Assembly (NCBI RefSeq): GCF_022581195.2
Contig: NC_061463.1
Span: 248,001-312,000, forward strand
DNA: 64,000 bases
Source of the DNA: Helicoverpa zea
Taxonomy: Eukaryota; Arthropoda; Insecta; Lepidoptera; Noctuidae
Direction: 5' to 3'
Shown: in pieces, positions 43,703-54,059 of the stretch
Numbering within the stretch: position 1 is the stretch's first letter
Layout of the letters: each line of letters starts with the position of its first letter
Program-made: the position numbers and the translations under genes
Notes under the pieces: generated by a model
Seen by the model: the letters and a program-made list of their open reading frames with translations, nothing else
Told to the model about the DNA's origin: nothing
The model's database searches: none

Positions 43703-43740
43703 GCAACCTACCTAGAGCGCATTATTGCGCTCTAGGTTGC
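43703..43740. repeat. Compact hairpin
   Basis: GCAACCTA and GAGCGCA on the left pair with TGCGCTCTAGGTTGC on the right, with an extra CCTA in the left arm and a loop of a few bases. The flanks are unrelated. Confidence 0.6.
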
Positions 43741-44238
43741 GAATACATTCTCAGAACTTTTTGTTTGAACAATTAACTTCCATTCATGCAAATAATGATG
43801 CATACAAAATTTGCCATTTCGCATTGAACGTATCAGGTGCACAAATAGTGTACGTATTTGTAAGCGTATCTGCTAGCCAGCAATATTGTGTGGGGATAAA
43901 GTGTGGGAGGTGACAGTGGCAGTAAGTGGTGGTCCCGCGAGTCGTGGTGACGTCGCGAGTAAACACTGCCACGTCACAGCCGCGCGCGTGGCGACGCCGC
44001 CCGGGGCAGGCGCGTGCCTCCGCGTGTTACACAACTCGCGCTGACTCACCCCACATGCTTCCACTCCAAAGCGAAGAAATGTGTTGCAATCATTAATTTT
44101 TTGTTGATTAGCCGATTCGTCATACCATGTGAATCTAAAGAGTATTTATAACACAGTTTTTTGACGAATATTTTTCTAATGATAACACATCGGCATTCTT
44201 CAGTTAAGGAAATTGAATAATAGTTGGTAACGTGATTT

Positions 44239-44605
44239 CATCCTCCGAGCCTTTTTCCCAAACTATGTTGGGGTCGGCTTCCAGTCTAACCGGATTCAGC
44301 TGAGTACCAGTGCTTTATAAGAAGCGACTGCCTATCTGACCTCAACCCAGTTACCCGGGCAACCCGATACCCCTTGGTTAGACTGGTGTCAGACTTACTG
44401 GCTTCTGACTACCCGTAACGACTGCCAAGGATGTTCAATGACAGCCGGGACCTACAGTTTAACGTGCCATCCGAAACACAGTCATTGGTATCTAAGATTT
44501 ACTTAGAAAGTACATACAAACTTTAGAAAAGTTGCATTGGTAGATACTTGCCTGACCTGGAATCGAACCCGCGGTTGGTTCTTTGCCCACTAGGCCACCA
44601 CGACG
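44239..44605 (-). mobile_element. Complete tRNA-derived SINE with 17-bp target duplication
   Basis: Read on the minus strand, the head holds an A box (TGGCCTAGTGG, 44597-44587) and a B box (GGTTCGATTCC, 44569-44559), the pol III promoter of a tRNA-derived SINE. The body follows and the 3' end is GGCTCGGAGGATGA, like the end of the RTE fragment at 11160-11181. AGTTGGTAACGTGATTT flanks it at 44222-44238 and 44606-44622. Related copies: 12268, 16973 and 63116, all minus strand. Confidence 0.92.
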
Positions 44606-45194
44606 AGTTGGTAACGTGATTTAACGTCATAAATTGCTACGATATGCATTAACCTTAAGACTGCCATAACGATACTGTAACAATTGCTACTTACTAAAGG
44701 AAATGTAACGCGTAGCAAGTGATAGCGAACTCGGAGTAATTTGGGAATGCTACGCGTGCTACGAAAATGCTACGCTTTTTTATCTATTGGCTAGCTACTA
44801 ACGCCGCTCCGCCGTGATTGGACATAGGGTTGCCAACTTTTTTACAGTAAATAAAGTTTATTCAGGCCTGTAAACAATATTAATCAGTATTTTAGAAAAA
44901 TGAACAGTACTTTAATTATGTATTTATTGTTTTAAATACCTACTTAATGCACATTGAGCGACTAAGTAATACGCATAAGAATGTGTTTGCATTTTGATGC
45001 TGAAAACAGTAAGGTTTTTGTAGTTGTTTTTATGAAAAAACTGTTATTTGTTAAAGTAGTGGGCAATAGATTTTTGATATACCTAAGTAAAAGAGCTTAG
45101 TTTGTATGAAGCGTGAATACATTAGCGTCACGTAAGGAGGTCGCAACATCCACGACCTTGCCGCGGCTATGAGACACGCGAGCGAGACGGGGCG

Positions 45195-45240
45195 CGTCGC
45201 AGCGCGGCGCGGTGCGGTGCGGCGCGGTGCGGCGCGGCCG
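45195..45240. repeat. GC-rich simple repeat (GCGGT/GCGGC units)
   Basis: CAGCGCGGCGCGGTGCGGTG and following GCGGCGCGGTGCGGCGCGG form a degenerate 5-bp repeat in a CpG-rich patch of about 45150-45300. The overlapping small frames on both strands are shadows. Confidence 0.7.
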
Positions 45241-46004
45241 GGGTTCCCCGCGGCGGCGCCGGCGCATGCCGTGCCCGCAGATATGTCGCGCGCCACATAT
45301 TGTTTTACGAGCTTGCTCTATACGCGACCACTAGCCGTGCCAACCATTTGCGTAATTGTTTGAATAATATTTACATTTAAATAGCAAACCGGTTTGTTGC
45401 AGCGAACAGATGCTTATTATAATATTAGCACAATGTTGTTAGCATTTTTAGATAAATAGTATATGTAATTGTGTATTTATTAAGACTACGTTCGTAGGTC
45501 AGTTCTTTCAAATACAGCTCCTTGATTATTTACTAAATAAATGTTATGAGACAAACAGTGCGAGTGAATCCCCGAGCTTCTGCGATATGCTACACTCAAT
45601 GCAAGATAACAAGGCTACTGCTAAGTCGGTTTATCAGATATGTTTTCTACCTATATATTTCGACGATGCAAATCTTTCAAAGATTTATAAATATTACATT
45701 TGTTTGCATTTTAAACGTTTTAGGAATCAGATTAAAGTTGGTGAGTGAATGTTGGTGATCGCACACATGACACTTACGCGTAACATTGACCTGCAGCCCC
45801 ACCACGCGTCGCACCCGCCCGCGTCGCTGGGAAACACGCTGACACGCTGCGTGCGCGCCGGCCGCTGCACGAGTGCGAGTGCCTCTAATCGTCGGGATTT
45901 ACCTCCAATTATTGAGGATATCAAGTAAATCTCTCATCATTAGACTTCGAGCAAAAACTTGTGGTTTTTTTAAGGTTCCGCGCTGCTTTCGACGTCGTTG
46001 AAAG

Positions 46005-48134
46005 CAGGCCCGCCGTAAGCGGGCGTGCAAGGCGTGCACCGCACGCGGGCGGCACGTCCTAGGGGGCGGCAAATCGGGTGACTTATCACGTAATATTAAA
46101 AAAATACAATATCTTTTTACCAATTATTTGATTTCAATATTTCCGAACACAGCAATAGCCGCCCTCGCTTTGGTCGTCCCCTATCAATTTTGACGGGTTC
46201 ACCCTTTGCATCCCCAAAAAAATTCGCGCTCGCTGCGCTCGCGCCTCCATGTCAGATATCGCAGTTAGTAGCGGTAGGGCGCGGTTGGGCGACGGCCCAG
46301 GGCGCCGGATATAAGGGGCACCGCAGGCGCCCCCACCAATCCTTGATCAGAATGTTACTCCTATTTTTGTTTTAAATTTCATCAAAGATTGCAACTTACA
46401 AGAACTGTATCCAAATGAATGGATAGCATCAGGGCCATCTTAACTTATGGTGCAGCGTATGCGAATAACCCGGGCGCCGCGGGCTCAGGGGCGCCGAAGC
46501 GAATTTGTGTTTAATTCCGCGTTAAATTTGAGAAATTCTCGAACAAACACTACTTTTATGTCCCAAAACTCAAAAATTTTCGCGATCGCTCCGCTCGCGG
46601 TTTCCTTACTTTACGCTTCAATTTTTTATCACATATAGCTACTTTTAATGGCCCAATACTCAAAAAAAATCACGCTCCCTTCGCTCGCGGCTTCTTCACT
46701 TCACAGTCGTTTTTTATTATATATGTTTAGGACTTTTAGTGATCCAAAACTCAAAAATTTTCGGGCTTGCTTCACTTTACAGTTGTTTTATTTTTCAACA
46801 ATATTTTAGTCTACCCTAGCAAAAAGGTAGCGTCGTTTTTGAGTTCTTTTATTAATAAGAAAGTAACTTCTAGTTTCCATATGAACTTTCTTATTTACGG
46901 TACTACTTTAAGTCCCAAAAATAGAATACATAGGCGCCAACACCAACAAAGAGTTATGTACGTTTGGGCAAAATTTTAAGTAATTTTTGTTTTGAGTTCT
47001 AAAATATAACAAAAAATTCGCGCTCGCTTCACTCGCGCAATCAGAAGACATGTTCCGGTGTTTTTGCATTCACCAACCAGCAATAACTTATGTACGATTG
47101 GGCTACATTTTACGTAATTTTTGCTTCGACTTGTTAACTATAAAAAAATATATTCGCGCTCGCTTCGCTCGCGCAATCGGTAACTACACACACCTCTGTT
47201 TTTCGTATGGGTTTGAATTGCAGTTGAAGGGCGCCGTAGAAATCTCGCCCAGGGCGCTGGTAGAGTTAAAACCGGCACTGATCGCAATTTATCTTTGTTT
47301 AATTGTTGAGGCATTCTATTCCGAAAAATCATTTTTCGCGCACGTCCGTTATAGCTTTTTGTTCACTTTGGCTTTTTATGATATGTTTACTTCATGAAAA
47401 CTCTAAGGAAAAAATCGCGCTCGCTTCGCTCGCGGCTTCATGTACATTAGCACTTCATTTCTGTGCATATCTTACTTTTTGACTTTGCTTTGTTAATTTA
47501 CAGTGGTTTTTATTTGTTTTGTGTCCTTAGACTAAAAAAATTTCGCGCTCGCTTCGCTCGCGCTTCCTTACATATGAAATGTGTCTCATGCGTCGACTTT
47601 TTCAACGGGAAACCCACCAAAAACCATTAATAACATATTTTACTGAAATTAAACATTGCTATAGATATTTAATTTCGTTAGTTTAAGTTACCCATAATCT
47701 GTTCTAAGCACTTTGATATACATTATGTTGGTACCTACCCATTAATCACAATCTTTCAATACATAGGGGCCACTTGGGTAATGATTGCACTGTATTGATG
47801 CCCTAAGCAATTGCTTAGTCTGCTTATGGGCTAACCCAGGACTTCTTAGGTTACTCTAAGACTTAGAGCATTTCAAGTAAATAAAAAGTTATGTGTAATA
47901 TGTTATGTATCTATTGCAATATTTATGTATCCAAAAGGAAGTGCGTTTTTTGCAATCAGAGCGGTGCATGTACATATTTTTTTCTGTTGGACAAGTAAAA
48001 TGGATATGAATGGGCGGGGGGGTCCGGTCCCCCTGGACCCCCCCCCGTATATATTTTTTGACAAAACGTATGTAGTCGTAGGGCGGCATAATCGGTTTTG
48101 CACGCGGGCGAACAAACAGCTAGCGGCGGGCCTG
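46005..48134. mobile_element. hAT-type transposon, 2130 bp, 8-bp target duplication
   Basis: The left end CAGGCCCGCCG (46005-46015) and the right end CGGCGGGCCTG (48124-48134) are perfect inverted repeats. GTTGAAAG flanks them at 45997-46004 and 48135-48142, the 8-bp duplication of hAT elements. A GC-rich inner stretch near each end (GCACGCGGGCGG, GCACGCGGGCG) is shared. Inside, a motif CGCTCGCTTCGCTCGCG or close variants recurs at about 46224, 46580, 46671, 47018, 47153, 47415 and 47543. No hAT transposase motif was recognised, so it is non-autonomous. At 48015-48050 a G-run/C-run palindrome is present. Confidence 0.88.
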
Positions 48135-48149
48135 GTTGAAAGTAGTGTT

Positions 48150-50290
48150 TGATTGTAATGATGGTGAGTGATTGTTAGTCGTGACGTCACGGAGTGGTGA
48201 CGTATGTAGCGGTGCCACGGCGCGGGTGGCACGGCAGACACGGCCGCCTCTTCACTCACGAGAGGAATATGTGGGGATAACCCACCGCACTTCAAAACTA
48301 CTACATATATGCGAAATCTGAATAAAACAATTTGTTCTACATCGATGAAAATGTCGTTTATAGAGTTTAGAAACTTATAATTTATACTGGCAGTCAAAAT
48401 TTTTGTATTTTGTATTTGTATATTTATTTTTTGATGTGTAAGTTGATGATCTTCTTCAGAGCTTTTAGTGCCTTTCTGTCATGTTGTTCTATCTAAAACC
48501 CTTTGAAGTCCGTATATACCTAGTTCGCTTACTACACTCATGCGATGTAAAGAAGAGGTAGGCGACTTAAGGCTCAATACTACTATAAAAAAAATCATAT
48601 ACCTACCCTAAAGCGATTTTCACCAACTGCAACATATGTTTTTCGGCAGTGTGCGCGACAAACAGTTGCTTTAAGCCTTAAAGCTTACAATTCAAGCTGA
48701 ACAACAAACTGCCGTTGATGTCAAGTTGTGGTTTGCGGCTGACTTGTTAATGAAATGAAGTGGGAAACTGTGCTAAGCTGACGAGCGCGCCTGGCGTCCC
48801 GCACCTGCTTGTGGCTTTCAATAACCACTTTTTCGAATACTTAAGACTAAAAATACCTACCGGATCTAGATCCTAAATAAACATTTTATTTTCTCTTTAC
48901 GATTTGTATCCTCGAGCACAAGTTTACTGATAGGGTCACAGATTCTAGCGAAGTTTACAGATAGATATGACTTGCGAAGGTTATTTAGGAAGCAACTGAC
49001 TGATCATGATGGAAAATTCACCGAAAACAAGTTGCAGCGTACCCTCCCTTTCTCTATGTATGAACATGTTCCGTTGTATATGGCGCAGTAAATAAGCCGG
49101 ATATTATAATTATTCATAAGTTTTTCATGCAAATACTTTCTACCTGCAATTTAGTCAAAAGAAATAGAAAAAGACTGACATTAGGTATAGCAAAAGCGGG
49201 GCCTCACCTCAATCTTTACTTATATCAATCAAGAAACTAAGATTCGAAAAAATATTTGTAGAAACAATTTCTCTTTCCCGTGTGTCCCGCGACCCCGACC
49301 CGGCCGTATTTAACGAAAGTAAGCGATAATTAACATTTTGCGGTTAGAGTGATAGCGCGACCGCAGCGCGGCGCGTGCGCAGGCCACACGTCTAGACCAC
49401 CAGCGAATCAATTAATAACATCCTATAATTACTCGTATTATCAATGAAAAATATATATCTTCCCGGATGTGGAAAATATGAATATAACGGAAATAAGTGA
49501 CTGGGTGGTATGATTAACTATCTGGCATAATATAGTGTGAGATTAGGTCAGATTTAAAAAAATCGACAGTCTATTAATTGCCCTACATCTGAGCAAAAGC
49601 TACTTTTTAAGAAATGTAAGCATGATCCTTCATCATCATTGATCACTTCGCTTCTAAATTCAATCTGTTATCAATTCGAAGGAATTGTATTACACGCTGT
49701 ATGTTGATGTGCCTAGTAGTCATGCAGCTCCCTCTCCTGAACACTCATAGTAAACTACTTTATAGTAGCAATCAAGGAGTTTCACATCTTTATACTGTTG
49801 CTAGAAGTAATTATAATTAGGTAACTATAATATTATGATTAAGAAGAGCTTGTTTTTTGGATTGTTTTGGAAACGACTGTTTGAAAATTCTCCTTTAATC
49901 GAAGTAGTTCCTACGGGACACAGGTGAGACCGACTTGCGGACCTGGCGTAATATACTTAATCACAAGGAAAGCAGTCACACATACAGACGTACCGACAGT
50001 TGTAGGATATCGTTTCCGTTGACGTCACGTGCCAGGCGTGTATCTGTTACCGAACTACGGATTCTAGTAATGATTAAGTCATTCTCGAAATATTATGTGG
50101 GTGATACCTCCTGATCCGAGAGATGTGTCATAAGGAAAAGTCATCTGGCGTCGAGATGTGTGACCTCATATAACGGTACCCTTAATATGACTGGACCTCA
50201 ACATACAAGTCTTTATTTAGGTTTCCGGGAAAACTGTCGAATATTTCGAATATTTTTGGATTCTTCATGTGACTATTGGAAATTGTAGAA
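48150..50290. other. Intergenic stretch without recognised gene
   Basis: Mostly AT-rich, with GC-rich patches at 48185-48250 and 49280-49400. No transposon terminus, ORF with domain, or RNA gene was recognised. Confidence 0.35.
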
Positions 50291-50325
50291 AACCCGCACA
50301 CTACAAACTTTTTGTCGGCCGATAG
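50291..50325. repeat. 35-bp repeat end, partner at 59108-59142
   Basis: ACCCGCACACTACAAACTTT, then TTGTCGGCCGATAGT, recurs inverted at 59108-59142 with a single mismatch. Both copies appear solo, like one end of a MITE family. Confidence 0.7.
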
Positions 50326-50780
50326 TCTTTTTGTCGCTACACATATACAAAGATCAGTAGCCCAAGCACGAATATTTGCGAAAAGTTATTCGTATCGAAA
50401 TCGAGTAACATTTGTATGAGAATTGTATCGGGCGTAAAAGGAAACAAAACATGGCAGCACGAATGATTTTGGCGCGCTGTCGTAATCGAAATCAAAACGA
50501 GATGGTAAACGAAACTCGAAACTTATAAACAATTGTGAGATTTTTGATAGCACGTACATTGTTTTGACGTACGGTAACGTAAACTCTCGAAGGCTGGCTA
50601 TCGAGTATGCTCGAAACATTATTCACTTGAAAATAGTCGGTGAGAAAGGTTTCGAGAAGTGTAAAAATAAAGTTTTAACCGTGTTTATGTTTTGTTTAGA
50701 GTTAGTTTTGTGAATAAAAGTGTTTTAAAATTATTGTTAAGTTATTGGAACAATTAGTAATAGCTTCAATATAATTTACA

Positions 50781-50875
50781 ATGCAAAGACCGCCACTGTA
50801 TGAACGTAGTACCGCATATTATTTTTTAGCGGCAAATTTACTAGAAAATTATGGATATCAATCACGAGAAACAAG
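50781..50875 (+). CDS. Putative small two-exon gene, exon 1
   Basis: ATG at 50781 after an AT-rich leader; the frame reads MQRPPLYERSTAYYFLAANL, then LENYGYQSRET plus two bases before donor GTACCT. It joins exon 2 in phase. I do not recognise the family. The context, between inverted TTCGAA-rich arms, would also suit a small ORF of a DNA transposon. The call rests on splice sites, phase and codon-like composition only. Confidence 0.35.
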
Positions 50876-50982
50876 GTACCTAAGTAATTAAATCATATTT
50901 TATTTATTTGCGTAGGTACCTATAGAATTAATGTGTTTGAAAAAAATTTAGTTATTTATATGTTTATTTTTAATCATTGTAG

Positions 50983-51079
50983 AGAAATTACGCGCAGAGC
51001 AAAACTTAGGAAAAGAATTAACCCACTGGACATAAATGAAACCGAATTTAAATTAAATACTTTTGTTGTGGACGTGTAA
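50983..51079 (+). CDS. Putative small two-exon gene, exon 2
   Basis: Acceptor ATTGTAG ends at 50982. The frame continues R-EITRRAKLRKRINPLDI, then NETEFKLNTFVVDV, and stops at 51077-51079. The intron is 107 bp. The product is 63 residues with a basic middle (RRAKLRKR). AATAAA follows at about 51159. Function is unknown. Confidence 0.35.
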
Positions 51080-51599
51080 CAAAACATAAACAAACTTGGC
51101 GCCCTTACGCGCGTCGGATGTCAAGTGGGTGCGTTCGGTACCCGTCATTTTTAAAAAATAAAATCTCCGTAACTATGTTATATTGCTAAAGATAATGCCA
51201 TTTTATAATGTCTAATAATTAACTTTGGGTCTCTTCTTTATATAACATTCAGTTTTTATTATAATTTAAAATTAATAATACGTTTAATCAAAGGTGAAAG
51301 AAATATTAACAACTAGAGTTAGTTTTCGAACGCACGATTCATTCAAAAATCGTTCATTTTGCTCACTATGGCGCGTCCCTATTAGACATGGGAAAAACGT
51401 ATCATTGAAAAGAAAAGATTGATATGTATCTTTTGATCACTGGGATATGTATCACTCTTTTGTATCTCTATATCCTTTCTAATCCGTGAGTGACATTGTA
51501 CTGTTGCTCAGAGTGACTCGCTTCGTTCAATTCAATCCAATGTATCACTAAATCAGTACGAACTAAGAGTGATAGATTCGTTTAGGATAGATAGATTCG

Positions 51600-51730
51600 T
51601 ATATCAGTTTATAATATTTTTAAGTTTATTTTTTTTTATTTTTAAGTTTCTATTTTTCATTTTAAATTTAAGTTTACGATTTATGTAATTGGCTGTTAAA
51701 GCCGTGTAAATCGAATAAATAAATAAAAAT
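51600..51730 (+). mobile_element. Retroposon 3' tail upstream of the RT ORF
   Basis: TTTAAGTTTACGATTTATGT, TTGGCTGTTAAAGCC and GAATAAATAAATAAAAATAA look like the 3' end and poly(A)-type tail of a non-LTR retrotransposon. The next element (RT ORF) starts directly after it, so two LINE pieces may lie head to tail. Confidence 0.4.
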
Positions 51731-53560
51731 AATGGTCAAACACTTATTCTCGGTATCGAGAAAGTGAGACAGAACATTCTAAGTAGGGAAGATTACAGTT
51801 TTCTTTGGCAATGCTATAGATACCCAACAAAATTATTATATCGGAACAACCTATTAGAATCCGCTGTTGGCTGTCAACAAGGTGATCCACTCGGGCCTGT
51901 GATTTTTAGTTTGGCGATTAACCCAATTATTCGGCAGCTAAATTCTGAATTTAACGTGTGGTATCTCGACGACGGGACCCTGGGAGGCAACAGAGATACT
52001 GTTCTTAATGACTTAGTTTTCCTAAAAGATAAATTCCACGACATTGGCCTCGACCTCAACCTTTCTAAATGTGAACTTTTTATACCCGACTCGACTGACA
52101 GACAGACTATTCTTCAAAATTTCCTCTCAATAGCTCCTGAAATTAAACCGATAGACCAAAGTTCTCTTTGCCTCCTTGGATCGCCTATACTGGAAGATTC
52201 ATTTTCGGATTTTATTGAGAAGAAAATTCAAAATTTTAATAATGTTTCGGAAAGGCTACTCAAAATTAATATGCATGCAGCCATCACCATCATACGGTAC
52301 TGCTGTTTTGGACCAAAATTTACGTATAACTTGCGTGCTTCCCATTTATGGAAGCACACCAGCCTTTTGGACAAAATCGACGAAATTATACGACATACAC
52401 TATCATCCATTTTAAATGTGGCCTTGGACGACAGAGCTTGGTCTCAAGCGACTCTTCCCATCCGTATGGGAGGACTTGGCGTCCGTAAAATTTCCAGTGT
52501 AAGTTTACCAGCCTTTATTTCCTCGGTCCATGGCACTGAGAAATTGATCAGGAAAATATTACCCACCACACTGGCCAATTTTGAGGTACCAAGCCTGACT
52601 GAGGCTTTAAATGCTTGGAAAGTCGCATGCCCGAACACCGACTTACCCGCCAACCTGTCCTCCCAGAGACAGTGGGATGAGCCGCTCTGCAGAGTAATAC
52701 GGAAAAGTTTAATCGATACGTCAATTACTTCTGCAGAGCGAGCGCGCCTACTGGCTGTGGGTGAATGGGAGTCGGGTCTATGGCTTCTTGCACTTCCGTC
52801 CTCAAACACAGGCACCATGTTTGATGACACCACCTTCAGACTCGTCGTTTGCCTCCGACTAGGTGCTCCATGCTGCTCTCCTCATCGCTGCCACTGCGGG
52901 GAAGCTGTCAACAGCCTCGGTCACCACGGCCTGTCGTGCAGCCGGAGTGCCGGCCGCATACCACGACATGCCAACATAAACGACGTGATCCGTCGCGCTC
53001 TTGTTGCCGTCGGCGTGCCAGCCGTACTCGAACCAAATGGCTTGGCACGCGACGATGGCAAGAGACCAGACGGCATGTCGCTATTTCCGTGGAAGGTGGG
53101 TAGGACTTTAGTGTGGGACGCGACATGCGTCGACACTCTTGCGCCATCTCACCTTCCCGGAACTGCATGTTGTGCTGGCTCCGCCGCTGCACAAGCAGAG
53201 AACCTCAAGCGGCGCAAATATAGTAACCTTATAGGCAATTACATGTTTGAGCCGTTTGGGGTTGAAACTCTGGGGCCGTGGGGTCCGAGGGCGCACCTTC
53301 TTGCCAGGGATATTTCCCAGCGCCTGGTTGACACTTCCCGGGATCCAAAGGCTGGCTTTTATTTCGCACAGAGGTTGAGCATTGCCATCCAACGTGGCAA
53401 TGCTGCCAGTCTTTTGGGTACACTACCCAGTGACAGCGATGAGGAGCAATTTTTTGATGCACTGTATTAGTTTTAAGTTGTATATATATATAAGTTTATT
53501 TTATTTTATTTTCAATTAATGTAAATATATTGTGAATAAAGCAATAAAATACAGTAGGGA
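51719..53560 (+). mobile_element. 5'-truncated LINE: reverse transcriptase plus restriction-like endonuclease
   Basis: One uninterrupted frame runs from about 51719 to the stop at 53468-53470, with no credible start; the first plausible position near 51764 is GTG. It begins within the RT palm: motif B is GCQQGDPLGPVIFSLAI and the catalytic motif C is WYLDDGTLGG, followed by LDLNLSKCELF. Motif A is lost. The C-terminus has a CCHC knuckle (C-H-C, then H at +9 and C five later, near residue 375) and a PD-(D/E)XK-like pattern, GKRPDGMSLFPWK with VWDATCVDT, as in R2/NeSL-type restriction-like nucleases. AATAAA follows at about 53536. The frame is open for about 580 codons, so the copy is fairly young. 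Confidence 0.8.
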
Positions 53561-54059
53561 AGTGCGAAAGAGATGTCTGGTCTTTCCGATGAGAAACCGT
53601 GACGCCAGCCGCTCAACGCTGTGTGTGCGAGTGCAACACAGATAGAAACGGACGACGGATTGAATGAGTTGTTAAAGATACACTGATACATTCGGATTTG
53701 AACTGATACAAAGAGTGAGTGATAAGAACGGAAAGATACATATCTTTTTTATCTATCACTCCTGAGTTACCCATCTCTAGTCCCTATTAACATTAGCATG
53801 ACGTCACCTTCGAATTCGAATCGAGTGTACGATAGTGCTTCGAATGTGGTTCGTGCTGCCTACTATCGACAGACTCCGTTTTCGAATCGAGGCCTCGATA
53901 CATTGTCGATTCGAATACGTTTGATATTCGTGCTTGGCCCACAGGTATCTAACTGGTATCAGAACGACTTAAATCTGTATGTAATCAAGATTTTCTTACT
54001 ATACTTTTTTTTACATACATATTTTTTTTAAATAATAACCATCGGGTCCATTGTCGGTT

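Larger units (their letters stand above)
51383..53779. mobile_element. hAT-type element with TAGA(C/G)ATGGG ends hosting a LINE
   Basis: The left end TAGACATGGG (51383) and the right end CCCATCTCTA (ending 53779) are inverted repeats with one mismatch. GTCCCTAT flanks both (51375-51382, 53780-53787), an 8-bp target duplication as in hAT. The subterminal parts share GATATGTATCTTTT and GTGATA-type motifs in inverted order. The middle is taken up by retrotransposon sequence (about 51600-53560), so the shell is a MITE that later received insertions. Confidence 0.82.
50360..53938. mobile_element. Possible 3.6-kb inverted-repeat element around a small gene and a hAT
   Basis: GCCCAAGCACGAATAT at 50360 faces ATATTCGTGCTTGGCC, ending at 53938. 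Inward, both sides are rich in TTCGAATCGA-like blocks. The arms are diverged and no target duplication is visible, so the pairing may be between two solo repeats. Inside are the two-exon frame at 50781-51079 and the hAT at 51383-53779. Confidence 0.4.

Noticed and set aside
44239..44605. A tRNA gene
   Set aside because: A and B boxes are present, but the sequence continues into a SINE body and tail with a 17-bp target duplication, and no cloverleaf 3' half follows.
47903..48397. 164-codon open frame on the minus strand
   Set aside because: It crosses the right end of the hAT element and has no domain or codon bias.
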